A DNA stretch of 64,000 nucleotides from Anaerotruncus sp. MC2020 (lineage in GTDB: Bacteria > Bacillota > Clostridia > Oscillospirales > Ruminococcaceae). Position numbers and translations under genes: made by a program. The stretch covers positions 1 to 64,000 of the forward strand of contig JNKE01000022.1 in the NCBI GenBank assembly GCA_000701945.1, given 5' to 3'. How positions within the stretch are numbered: position 1 is the first letter of the stretch; each line of letters opens with the position of its first letter. Shown here one piece after another: positions 34,086 to 42,300 of this stretch. The notes under the pieces are model-generated. The model had not been told where the DNA came from, made no database searches, and was given only the letters and a program-made list of their open reading frames with translations.

Positions 34086-35420
34086 TTATTCATCTGCGTT
34101 GCTGTGCTTCTTGAATTTAGACTTCTGTCCGAAGTTGAGCGAAGCCGTCAGTATCTTATCCGAGTTGAACAGCTTCAATGCGAAGAACAGGCATATCACG
34201 AATACCACAAACTGGTATGCGAGTCCGCCGAAGAATATCGCCGTATTGCCGAACATCAGGTTGTTCATCGCGGAGAAGGTGTGCGTGAAGGGTATCGCGT
34301 ACACAACTACCCTCAGCACCATCGGAAGTGTATTGATATCTGCCATCATCGAGATGATATACGGCACCATCGCCATTATCATCAGCGGCATTATCATCGT
34401 CTGCGACTGCTTGGAGTCGTTGACGAGAGCGCCGAGCATGAGCGATATCGAAAGGCATATCATTATCGTGAGGAAAAGCTGTGCGCCGATGAGGACGTAG
34501 TCGGTCACTCCGAGCGTCAGCCCGAGCCTCTCGAGCGCGTCGCCGACCGAGATGTACTGTCCGACGAGCTGACTGCTCATCTCCTCGCTGACGTTTTCGG
34601 TCGCTCCCGTCATGAAGGACGAGAAGCCGAACATATAAACTACGGCATTCAGCAGGGCGATTATCGCCGCCGCAAGCATTTTCGCACCAAGTATAGCCGT
34701 TCTCGACACGGGCGCCGAGAGTAGGGTCTCGAGAGTCTTGTCTATTTTTTCGTTGCTTATCGCTCCGATGAGCATATTCGAGGTGAACATTATCAGTATG
34801 AACACTACTACGGGAAGTATCATGTTCTTCGTCATTATACTGCTCATCACGCTCGTCGCTCCGACGGGAGCTGACTTGTCCTTGACAATGGTCTGCTCGG
34901 TGACGGTCACGGGCGACTGCATCAGCTCGACCTGCTCGGCGGTCAGACCCGCTTTTGCCGCAAAGGTCGAGGATATGCAGTCGGATATGAGCCCTATCGC
35001 TCCGCTGTTGCTGTTCATTATGTTGGACATCGCCGCCGCCGACTTCATCGCCGCAATGCTGATTATCTCGGGACGCTCGTCATTCTCGAGCTTCTCGGTG
35101 AAGCCTTCGGGTATGATGACGAGTGCCTCGGTGTCGGCGTCCTTCAGTATCGCGGAGTAGTCGTCGCCTGCGCTGTCGACCATTTTCAGCGTCGCGCCGC
35201 TCTCCTCGAGAGCCTTTGCAAGCTGTTTTGTGAAGTCGGTGTTGTCGCGGTCACTGAGGGTGATAGTGTACTCGTTCTTGACAGCCTCCTTGATAGTGGA
35301 TTTCATCAGGTTGCCGACCATCATCAGCATTCCCGAGATAATGACGAGGCTGAGTATCGTCTGAACGGTCAGTAGCTCGCCGAGCTCCTTTTTCAGCAGA
35401 TTAAAGAATTTCATTGTCAT
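34086..35420 (-). CDS. ABC-2 type transporter permease (NatB-like)
   Basis: 444 residues. One N-terminal membrane helix (about 18-40), an extracytoplasmic domain of about 150 residues, then five or six membrane segments including MLAAAIIALLNAVVYMFGF and ILPVVVFILIMFTSNMLIG, the NatB/YhaP topology. It works with the ATPase encoded just upstream, whose last 20 nt overlap its start. Substrate unknown; NatAB relatives export Na+ or drugs. Two nearby in-frame ATGs (35420, 35414) are both possible starts. Confidence 0.88.
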   Translation of the reverse strand: MTMKFFNLLKKELGELLTVQTILSLVIISGMLMMVGNLMKSTIKEAVKNEYTITLSDRDNTDFTKQLAKALEESGATLKMVDSAGDDYSAILKDADTEALVIIPEGFTEKLENDERPEIISIAAMKSAAAMSNIMNSNSGAIGLISDCISSTFAAKAGLTAEQVELMQSPVTVTEQTIVKDKSAPVGATSVMSSIMTKNMILPVVVFILIMFTSNMLIGAISNEKIDKTLETLLSAPVSRTAILGAKMLAAAIIALLNAVVYMFGFSSFMTGATENVSEEMSSQLVGQYISVGDALERLGLTLGVTDYVLIGAQLFLTIMICLSISLMLGALVNDSKQSQTMIMPLMIMAMVPYIISMMADINTLPMVLRVVVYAIPFTHTFSAMNNLMFGNTAIFFGGLAYQFVVFVICLFFALKLFNSDKILTASLNFGQKSKFKKHSNADE

Positions 35421-36141
35421 TCACCACCCTTTCAAATACCTCCTCGAGGTTAGCCGCACTGTAGCGCTCCTTGAGCTCGTCAGCCCTGCCTGTTACGAGA
35501 AGGTGCCCCTTCGCGATTATGCCCACGCGGTCGGATACGAACTCTATCTCGAGCATATTGTGCGACGACAGCAGGAAGGACATCCCCTCCTCTGCCGCAA
35601 GCTGTTTTATCATCTTGCGTATCTCTATGGCGTTGAGCACGTCGAGACCGCTCGTAGGCTCGTCGAGTATGGCGAGCTTGGGCTCGGTCATGACCGCGCG
35701 CGCAAGCAGGAGCTTGCGTATCATGCCGCGGCTGTACGTGCCTATCTTGTCCTTCAGCCTGTCCCCGAGCCCGCAGATGCGCTCCGCGCGCTCGACATAG
35801 CGGTTTATCGTGTCAATGTCGGTCGAGAACAGCCCCGCCATGAAGCGCAGGTAGCTCTTTCCCGTCATGTTCTTGTACGCGCCCGCCTCGTCAGGGAGGT
35901 AGGTTATGCATTCGCGCACCTTTGCCGCGTCCTTGATGACGCTGTGTCCCGCGACTATCGCGTCGCCCGAGGTGGGCTTGAGCAGGGTCGATATCATGCG
36001 GATAGTGGTAGTCTTGCCCGCTCCGTTCGGACCGATGAGCGCGAATATCTCGCCCTTTTCGATGTCGAAGCTGACCTTGTCCGCCGCGAGCACCTTAGTG
36101 TACTGCTTGGACAACTCCTTGACTTCAAGAATCTTTTCCAT
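35401..36141 (-). CDS. ABC transporter ATP-binding protein (NatA-like)
   Basis: 246 residues from the ATG at 36141. Walker A GPNGAGKTT (37-45), Q-loop in TYLPDEAG, signature YSRGMIRKLLLARA, Walker B LAILDEPTSGLD and H-loop LLSSHNM are all intact. The 46-codon frame upstream is promoter and repeat sequence and is rejected; GGAGGA lies 7 nt before the ATG. It forms an exporter with the overlapping permease gene. Confidence 0.93.
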   Translation of the reverse strand: MEKILEVKELSKQYTKVLAADKVSFDIEKGEIFALIGPNGAGKTTTIRMISTLLKPTSGDAIVAGHSVIKDAAKVRECITYLPDEAGAYKNMTGKSYLRFMAGLFSTDIDTINRYVERAERICGLGDRLKDKIGTYSRGMIRKLLLARAVMTEPKLAILDEPTSGLDVLNAIEIRKMIKQLAAEEGMSFLLSSHNMLEIEFVSDRVGIIAKGHLLVTGRADELKERYSAANLEEVFERVVNDNEIL

Positions 36142-36171
36142 AAAGTTTTCCTCCAAAATAAAGTTAAATGT

Positions 36172-36200
36172 ATTATAGCATATTGGATCAACGTTGTCAA
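36172..36200 (-). promoter_or_regulatory. Promoter of ABC-2 exporter operon
   Basis: Minus-strand TTGACA (36195-36200), 17 nt, TATAAT (36172-36177), only about 30 nt before the start codon. Confidence 0.85.
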
Positions 36201-36209
36201 TTAATGCAT

Positions 36210-36235
36210 TGTAGGGGCGGCGTTTCGCCGCCCGC
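36210..36235 (-). repeat. Family C hairpin
   Basis: TTGTAGGGGCGGCG-ttt-CGCCGCCCGC. Confidence 0.72.
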
Positions 36236-36258
36236 AGGCAAAATGCAATCGGTATCGC

Positions 36259-36339
36259 GGGCGCACGGATAAGCAGCACACCAAATCTTTGATTTGGATT
36301 GTGATGCTATATGCAGCTTTGCTGTAATGTGCCCCTACA
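36259..36339 (+). repeat. Family A repeat, copy 10
   Basis: Full copy, CACA/TGTG stem; the right outer arm is TGTGCCC, which still pairs with GGGCGCA through a G-U. Confidence 0.87.
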
Positions 36340-36368
36340 AAATGCAGCCGTTGGCGATTCGGGGATTT

Positions 36369-36395
36369 GCGGACGCCCAAAGGGCGCCCCTACAA
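36369..36395 (+). repeat. Family C hairpin
   Basis: GCGGACGCCCAAAGGGCGCCCCTACA, 12 nt before the stop of the XRE gene. Confidence 0.7.
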
Positions 36396-36405
36396 TGGCT
36401 GACGC

Positions 36406-36612
36406 TCAGAAATAAAACAGCTCCTCGAATTTCTTGTCGAGGGCTATGCAGAGAATGAGCGCCAGCTTTGCCGTTGGCTGGTACTGACCCGTCTCTATCG
36501 AGCTGATAGTGTTTCGCGACACGCCCACCATTTCCGCGAGCTGAGCCTGCGAGAGCTTCGCCTCTGTCCGCACCTCTTTGAGGTTGTTGCGCAGTATGAG
36601 TTTATCGTCCAT
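36406..36612 (-). CDS. Small XRE-family transcriptional regulator
   Basis: 68 residues, essentially one helix-turn-helix domain: LKEVRTEAKLSQAQLAEMVGVSRNTISSIETGQYQPTAKLALI in outline, the YozG-like type. It follows a DUF6442-like membrane protein gene by 4 nt, a pairing common in Clostridia. Palindromes CAAGTNNNCTTG around the shared promoter (36971-37025) are candidate binding sites for this protein, implying autoregulation. Confidence 0.92.
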   Translation of the reverse strand: MDDKLILRNNLKEVRTEAKLSQAQLAEMVGVSRNTISSIETGQYQPTAKLALILCIALDKKFEELFYF

Positions 36613-36616
36613 AGGC

Positions 36617-36934
36617 TCACCTGCTTATCAGGTCTGTGACGTAGCCGTATGCCATAACTGCCGCTACGATTACGAATACGACCGCGCTGAAAAGATGCTG
36701 CCACGACCTCGTCCGCGCAAAGATATAGCCGTCGTGGACTATCTGCATAACGCAGAATATCAGCCAGTAGCCGCAGTTGAAATGTCCCGTGGTGAACTGC
36801 TCCGCAACGAGGAGTCCCGCGCAGACCAGTCCGCCGATGATACGCGCGAGGCTTCCCGCGACCTTGTAGGTGTTCTGCTCATATTCGGAATTGTTCTCGC
36901 TTCGGCTTTTAGCCAGTATCTCATCTTTGTTCAT
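36617..36934 (-). CDS. Membrane protein, DUF6442-like
   Basis: 105 residues. Hydrophilic start MNKDEILAKSRSENN with conserved E(Y/K)E motif, then three hydrophobic segments (about 31-45, 54-70, 80-98). I match it to DUF6442 by the N-terminal motif and by its pairing with a small XRE regulator. GAGGTGACGGT precedes the ATG. Function unknown. Confidence 0.85.
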   Translation of the reverse strand: MNKDEILAKSRSENNSEYEQNTYKVAGSLARIIGGLVCAGLLVAEQFTTGHFNCGYWLIFCVMQIVHDGYIFARTRSWQHLFSAVVFVIVAAVMAYGYVTDLISR

Positions 36935-36970
36935 ACCGTCACCTCACTTGTAACTCGGAAGATGTTATGC

Positions 36971-37029
36971 CAAGTTCGCTTGTCACATCTCTATGCTTGC
37001 ATTATAGCACTGCCAAGTTGACTTGTCAA
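36971..37029 (-). promoter_or_regulatory. Promoter with repeated CAAGTNNNCTTG operators
   Basis: Minus-strand TTGACA (37024-37029), 17 nt, TATAAT (37001-37006). The near-palindrome CAAGTTGACTTG (37014-37025) covers the -35 edge and spacer; a second, CAAGTTCGCTTG (36971-36982), lies about 20-30 nt past the start site; a weaker CAAGCAAACTTTG is at 37038-37050. Both good copies are embedded in a common GCCAAGTTNNCTTGTCA. Confidence 0.75.
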
Positions 37030-37105
37030 GACCTTGCCAAGCAAACTTTGCAAATTCAGCGTTTTGCACAAAGCCTGTGACGCAGATTGCGGATGTGAGC
37101 ATTTC

Positions 37106-37131
37106 TGTAGGGGCTGCCTTTGGCAGTCCGT
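37106..37131 (-). repeat. Family C hairpin
   Basis: TGTAGGGGCTGCC-ttt-GGCAGTCCG. Confidence 0.72.
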
Positions 37132-37140
37132 ATTATTATT

Positions 37141-37260
37141 TGCGGACGCCCAAGGGGAGCCCCCTTTGGCGGATTCGCAGGTTACCAAATATGAGCCGTT
37201 ACTTTACGGCTCGGCAGCCCACTTTTTCCGTTAAGGGAAGCAGCCTAAAGGGCTCCCCTG
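37141..37260 (+). repeat. Family D nested-hairpin repeat, copy 2
   Basis: AAGGGGAGCCCCCTTTGGCGG, GGTTACC-aaatat-GAGCCGT-tacttt-ACGGCTC-GGCAGCC, CCACTTTTTCCGTTAAGGGAAGCA, GGGCTCCCCTGCA. Confidence 0.75.
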
Positions 37261-37334
37261 CAAAAACGATTATCCTGCACACCCGCCGCCGATGTGTAAA
37301 ATAGTCGTTAGCCTTTTGTATACGGCGATTTTTC

Positions 37335-37363
37335 TTGACAATACTCTATAAATTTGTTATAAT
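37335..37363 (+). promoter_or_regulatory. Promoter of the eight-gene sugar ABC operon
   Basis: TTGACA (37335-37340), 17 nt, TATAAT (37358-37363). The roughly 140 nt leader contains GCAGACC-ttgggc-GGTCTGC (37411-37430) and a CCTGCGCCCTCTACGCAGG hairpin; no known riboswitch is recognised. Confidence 0.85.
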
Positions 37364-37510
37364 TATTTATAAGGTTTTATGCAGTTCGGCAATACTGCTT
37401 CACATATCCGCAGACCTTGGGCGGTCTGCCATACACACCACTGAAACGGCTTCCCTGCGCCCTCTACGCAGGTACGCCGACCTCCTTACCCTCACGAAAG
37501 GTGGATAGAA

Positions 37511-40438
37511 TTGAATATCAGAAAGCTATGCCGAAGGATCTCCCTCGGCGCATTGTCATGCTTTGTTGCGGCTAACAGCCTTCCCGTCAATGCCGTCTCG
37601 GCGGCAGACGCTCACGCGCCCTCCCTGTCGGCTGACAGCGGCTATTTCAGCATCGAACCCGTAGATACGGGCGTACCCTCCTACAGCGACTACTATGACC
37701 AATACTGCGGCGAAAAGCGTCCCGACGCCGAGATCGCCATTCGCCCGACTGCATACAAGTCCGCGAAAAACGGCACATTCGCCACGGGAAGCTACGGCTC
37801 CGACGGCGATATCCGCGAGGACTGCCTCATATGGGAGAGCGCTGACGGCGAGCTCTCCTACGATATCGACGTCCCCGAGACGGGCATATACTGCCTCGGG
37901 ATAAGCTACTTCCCGATAGAGTCCAACAGCTCACAGATAGAGCTCTCCATGCAGATAGACGGCAGGTCGCCATATGACACCGCGACCCGCCTCACGCTCA
38001 ACCGCGTGTGGGTCAACGAGGAGGATATCCACACCGACTCGCGCGGCAATCAGGTGCGTCCGTCGCAGATACAGCGCGGTATGTGGAAGGAGTGCGCATT
38101 CGGCGACATCGACGGGCTCTTCGGCGAACCGCTCTTCTTCTACCTCGAGAAGGGCAGACATGAGGTGAGCTTCACCTCCGAGCGCGCGGAGCTCGCAATA
38201 GAAAGCCTGCGCTTCTACACGCCCGCCGAACTCCCGACGTATGACGAGTACCGAAGCTCCGTGAGCGGCGCTGATTCGGGCAAAGCCGACCTCATCCGCA
38301 TAGAGGGCGAGGACGCGGAGCTGAAATCCGACTCCACGCTATACCCGACCTATGACAACACGAGCTACCTCGTGTCGCCGTCCGACCCGCGCAAGGTCGT
38401 GTACAACACCCTCGGCTCGGGCAACTGGAAAAAGGCTCTGCAAGCTGTGACGTGGACTATCCCCGCAGACGAGATAGACGCGGACGGCTGGTACAGGATA
38501 GGCATAAAGTCGCGTCAGAATCAGATGCGCGGCTTCTACTCCAACAGGAGGATATACATAGACGGCGAGGTGCCGTGCAGGGAGCTCGACCAAATAAAGT
38601 TCTACTATGACACCGACTGGAGCGTCGTCACTCCCAAGGCTGAGGACGGCGGCGACATATACGTCTACCTCACGGGCGATACCGACCACACGATAACCAT
38701 GGAATGCGTCCCAGGAGAGATAGGCGATTCCCTCCGCAAGCTCGACGAGGTCGTTACCGACCTCAACACCTACTACCGCAAGATACTGATGATTACGGGT
38801 CCCGCGCCCGACCAGTACACCGACTACTACGTCCACGAGAAGATACCGAACCTCGTTGAGGAGTTCGACCGCCTCTCGCACGAGCTCAAGGACATACAGG
38901 GCGAGATAGAGGAGCTCTCGGGCTCGGCAGGCTCCGAGGCGGCATCGCTCGAGACGATGACGGTCATACTCGACAAGTGTACCGCAAAGCCACTGAAGAT
39001 ACCCGATTATCTCTCGCAGATAAAGGACAACATCGCCTCTATCTCCGCGTGGGAGCGCGACTACCGCGACCAGCCGCTCGAGGTCGACTACATCGAGCTT
39101 GCGACCGAGAGCAGTAGCTTCTCGGGGAGCAAGGAAAAGCTCGGCAAGTCAATAGCGTTCAGCGTGAAATCCTTCATAGGCTCGTTCTTCGAGGACTACA
39201 CCACCCTCTCCGACGTCAAGGGCGAGGACGCGATAAACGTGTGGGTATCGCTCGGACGCGACCAGGCACAGGTAGTCAAAGAGATGACCGAGAACGAGTT
39301 CATGCAGGAGCATGATATCCCGATATCCGTCAATCTCGTTGTCGGCGGCGTAGTCGAGGCTACTCTCGCAGGAAAGGGCCCCGATGTGGCGCTCTTCCTC
39401 GGTGGAGAGTTCCCCGTCAACCTCGCGGCGCGCGACCTCACGGTCGACCTCTCGCAGTTCTCCGACTTCGACGGCGTCAAGAGCCGCTTCCAGGAGAACG
39501 CGATGACGCAGTATCAGTTCAACGGCGGCACCTACGGTCTGCCGATAAGCCAGACCTTCCCGATGATGTTCTACCGCACCGACGTCCTAACCGAGCTGGG
39601 CTTCGACTCCCCGCCCGAGACGTGGTCGGAGCTGATAGATATGCTCCCCGCGCTCCAGCGCAACTACATGAACGTGGGACTTGTCCTCCCGCCGACGAAC
39701 ATCTCCCCCGCCACCGAGACGGGTCACACCTTCGCGATGATGCTCCTGCAAAAGGGCGTCAACTACTACGACGCCGAGCAGACAGCCTCGACATTCGACT
39801 CAATTGAGGCAGTCCAATCCTTCGAGGAGTGGACGGACTTCTACACCAAATACAGCTTCGTCCAGCAGTATGACCCGTTCAGCCGCTTCAGGACGGGCGA
39901 ATACCCGATTGTGATATCGGGATACACCTTCTTCAACCAGCTCGCTGTCGCCGCTCCCGAGATAAAGGGCTTGTGGGACTTCTGCCCCGTGCCCGGAACT
40001 CTCCGCGAGGACGGCACCATATCCCACGCCGCCAACTCCAACGGCGCAGGTGCGGTAATATTCAGCAAGGTAAAGAACAAGGAAAATGCGTGGGAGTACA
40101 TCAAGTGGTTCACCGAGACGGACACTCAGGTGCGCTATGCTACGCAGATAGAGGGACTTCTCGGAACAATGGGCAGATTCGATACCGCCAACACCGAGGC
40201 TCTCAAACAGCTCTCGTGGTCGCACGGGGAGTACGACAGGCTCGCCGCTCAGCAGGCGGAGCTCGTGGAGATACCCGTGATACCCTCGTCATACGCCGTG
40301 ACCCGCAACATCATGAACGCCTTCCGCGAGACGGTCAACGAGAACGAGAACCCGCGTGACACCCTCATTTGGTACAACCGCGACATCAACGACGAGATAG
40401 CAAGAAAGCGCAAAAATCTCGGACTCAATAAAAAATAA
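37511..40438 (+). CDS. Giant extracellular solute-binding protein with two CBM-like N-terminal modules
   Basis: 975 residues, about twice the size of a normal family-1 sugar-binding protein. Signal peptide about 1-33 without a convincing lipobox. Two beta-sandwich, CBM6/35-like regions follow (about 60-240, ending AIESLRFYTP, and 260-415, starting IRIEGEDAEL), then a helical segment (about 430-560) and a family-1 binding domain (about 575-970) with VVGGVVEATLAGKGPDVALFL, YGLPISQTFPMMFYRTDVL and GNAWEYIKWF-like segments. The start is TTG with GAAAGGTGG 6 nt upstream. It is the first gene of the operon and should deliver ligand to the permease pair encoded next. Confidence 0.88.
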   Translation: MNIRKLCRRISLGALSCFVAANSLPVNAVSAADAHAPSLSADSGYFSIEPVDTGVPSYSDYYDQYCGEKRPDAEIAIRPTAYKSAKNGTFATGSYGSDGDIREDCLIWESADGELSYDIDVPETGIYCLGISYFPIESNSSQIELSMQIDGRSPYDTATRLTLNRVWVNEEDIHTDSRGNQVRPSQIQRGMWKECAFGDIDGLFGEPLFFYLEKGRHEVSFTSERAELAIESLRFYTPAELPTYDEYRSSVSGADSGKADLIRIEGEDAELKSDSTLYPTYDNTSYLVSPSDPRKVVYNTLGSGNWKKALQAVTWTIPADEIDADGWYRIGIKSRQNQMRGFYSNRRIYIDGEVPCRELDQIKFYYDTDWSVVTPKAEDGGDIYVYLTGDTDHTITMECVPGEIGDSLRKLDEVVTDLNTYYRKILMITGPAPDQYTDYYVHEKIPNLVEEFDRLSHELKDIQGEIEELSGSAGSEAASLETMTVILDKCTAKPLKIPDYLSQIKDNIASISAWERDYRDQPLEVDYIELATESSSFSGSKEKLGKSIAFSVKSFIGSFFEDYTTLSDVKGEDAINVWVSLGRDQAQVVKEMTENEFMQEHDIPISVNLVVGGVVEATLAGKGPDVALFLGGEFPVNLAARDLTVDLSQFSDFDGVKSRFQENAMTQYQFNGGTYGLPISQTFPMMFYRTDVLTELGFDSPPETWSELIDMLPALQRNYMNVGLVLPPTNISPATETGHTFAMMLLQKGVNYYDAEQTASTFDSIEAVQSFEEWTDFYTKYSFVQQYDPFSRFRTGEYPIVISGYTFFNQLAVAAPEIKGLWDFCPVPGTLREDGTISHAANSNGAGAVIFSKVKNKENAWEYIKWFTETDTQVRYATQIEGLLGTMGRFDTANTEALKQLSWSHGEYDRLAAQQAELVEIPVIPSSYAVTRNIMNAFRETVNENENPRDTLIWYNRDINDEIARKRKNLGLNKK

Positions 40439-40455
40439 GGAAGGAGGAACGTCTC

Positions 40456-41397
40456 TTGGCTCAGATAGCTGCCGAGGATATCGGAAAAAGGACTAAGCGC
40501 GAGGAGCGCGCTATGCTGTGGCGCTCGTTCAAAAACAGCAAGTCATGCTACCTCATGCTCGCACCCTTTATGATATTCTTCATCGTATTCACAGTTATAC
40601 CCGTCGTGATGTCCCTCCCCATGGGCTTCACCGACTTCAATATGGCGCAGGCTCCGAAATTTGTCGGGCTCTCGAACTACACGACGCTTTTCCTCTCGGA
40701 CAAGATATTCGTGAAGTCGATACGTGTAACGATAGTTTTCGCGCTCTTCACGGGACCTGTCAGCTACATACTATGCTTCCTGCTGGCATGGCTAATAAAT
40801 GAGCTCCACCCGAAGCTCAAGACCATATTCACGCTCATATTCTACGCGCCGTCGCTCGCGAACGTCTACACGGCGTGGACGCTGATTTTCAGCGGCGATA
40901 TGAACGGCTATGCGAACTCCTTCCTCATCAATCTCGGACTCATCAATGCACCTGTACAGTGGCTCACCGACGGACGCTATATCCTCGGCGTAACTATCGT
41001 GGTACAGCTGTGGATATCGCTCGGAGCAGGCTTCCTCGCTCTGCGTGCGGGCTTCCAGAACATCGACCGCTCGATGTACGAGGCGGGCGCTATCGAGGGC
41101 ATACGCACCCGCTGGCAGGAGCTCATCTACATCGTTATCCCGTCGATGGGACCGCAGCTGATGTTCGCGGCGGTAATGCAGATAGTCAGCTCTTTCACGG
41201 CGGGCACTGTCGCGCAGAACCTCGTCGGCTTCCCGAGCACGGACTACAAGGCTCACACGATAATGACCCACGCCTACGACTACGGCTGGGTGCGCTATGA
41301 AATGGGCTATGCATCGGCGATATGCATGGTGCTGTTCGTCGTGATGTACCTGCTGAACAAGCTCATCAGCAAGGTGCTCAGCAAATATATGGACTAA
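40456..41397 (+). CDS. Sugar ABC transporter permease 1 (MalF/UgpA type)
   Basis: 313 residues, six membrane segments. The EAA loop is around YEAGAIEGIRTRWQELIYIVIP, the coupling helix for the ATPase. TTG start with AAGGAGG 8 nt upstream, 17 nt after the binding-protein stop. It pairs with the next gene. No ATPase gene is in the operon, so a shared MsmX-type ATPase encoded elsewhere is expected. Confidence 0.93.
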   Translation: MAQIAAEDIGKRTKREERAMLWRSFKNSKSCYLMLAPFMIFFIVFTVIPVVMSLPMGFTDFNMAQAPKFVGLSNYTTLFLSDKIFVKSIRVTIVFALFTGPVSYILCFLLAWLINELHPKLKTIFTLIFYAPSLANVYTAWTLIFSGDMNGYANSFLINLGLINAPVQWLTDGRYILGVTIVVQLWISLGAGFLALRAGFQNIDRSMYEAGAIEGIRTRWQELIYIVIPSMGPQLMFAAVMQIVSSFTAGTVAQNLVGFPSTDYKAHTIMTHAYDYGWVRYEMGYASAICMVLFVVMYLLNKLISKVLSKYMD

Positions 41398-41409
41398 GGA
41401 GGTGGGACA

Positions 41410-42288
41410 GTGGCTCAGGTCAACACCATGAAGCTCAGGGCTTCAAATAAGCAGGCGGGACGCAAGATAGGCGGAACTATAGCCATTTTCGCCTTCCTGA
41501 CACTGCTCGGACTATTCATGCTCTTTCCCATTTACCTTATCCTCATCATGTCGGTAAAGCCCGTAGAGGAGCTGTTCATATTTCCGCCGAAGCTGTACGC
41601 GATGCGCCCGACACTCGACAATTTCAGCGATATGTTCGAGGTGCTCAACAGCAACCGCGTGCCCTTCTCGCGCTACGTGTTCAACAGCGTCGCGGTAACG
41701 GTATCGGTGACGGTGCTCCAGTGCATATTCGCGTCAATGGCGGCATTTGTCCTCGCAAAGTGCAAATTCCCCGGAAGCAAGCTCATAAACAGCATTATCG
41801 TCGTTGCACTGCTGTACCAGTCCAACGTCATATACATCATGCAGTACATCGTCATGGCTAAGCTCGGACTGATAGACAATCCGCTCGCGCTGATACTGCC
41901 GTCGATAGCCTCGCCTATGGGACTGTTCCTCATGAGGCAGTCGATAAGTCAGGTGCCCGACGCCATGATAGAGGCGGCAAAGGTCGACGGTGCGGGACTC
42001 TTCCGCATCTGCTGGCAGATAGTCATGCCCAACCAGAAGCCCGCCCTCATGACCATTATCATATTCGCATTTCAGGCGGCGTGGAGGATAGAGGCAGGCT
42101 CCGTTGTCTTTCAGGAGCAGTACAAGACCCTCCCCACCGTTGTCAATCAGGCAGCCTCGGCAGGTCTCGCGAGAGCGGGCGTTGCCGCAGCCGCAGCCGT
42201 ATTCATGCTCATACCGCCTATCGTGGTATTCATGCTCGCACAGCGTCAGGTCATCGAGACTATGGCTCACTCGGGCATCAAGGACTAA
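41410..42288 (+). CDS. Sugar ABC transporter permease 2 (MalG/UgpE type)
   Basis: 292 residues, six membrane segments. EAA loop IEAAKVDGAGLFRICWQIVMP. GTG start with AAGGAGG 7 nt upstream and 12 nt from the previous stop. Partner of the permease at 40456. Confidence 0.93.
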   Translation: MAQVNTMKLRASNKQAGRKIGGTIAIFAFLTLLGLFMLFPIYLILIMSVKPVEELFIFPPKLYAMRPTLDNFSDMFEVLNSNRVPFSRYVFNSVAVTVSVTVLQCIFASMAAFVLAKCKFPGSKLINSIIVVALLYQSNVIYIMQYIVMAKLGLIDNPLALILPSIASPMGLFLMRQSISQVPDAMIEAAKVDGAGLFRICWQIVMPNQKPALMTIIIFAFQAAWRIEAGSVVFQEQYKTLPTVVNQAASAGLARAGVAAAAAVFMLIPPIVVFMLAQRQVIETMAHSGIKD

Positions 42289-42300
42289 GGAGGCGGACGT

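Noticed and set aside
37141-37260. Riboswitch upstream of the sugar operon
   Set aside because: It lies upstream of the promoter at 37335 and the same element recurs at 31540 and 49481 in unrelated contexts, so it is a dispersed repeat.
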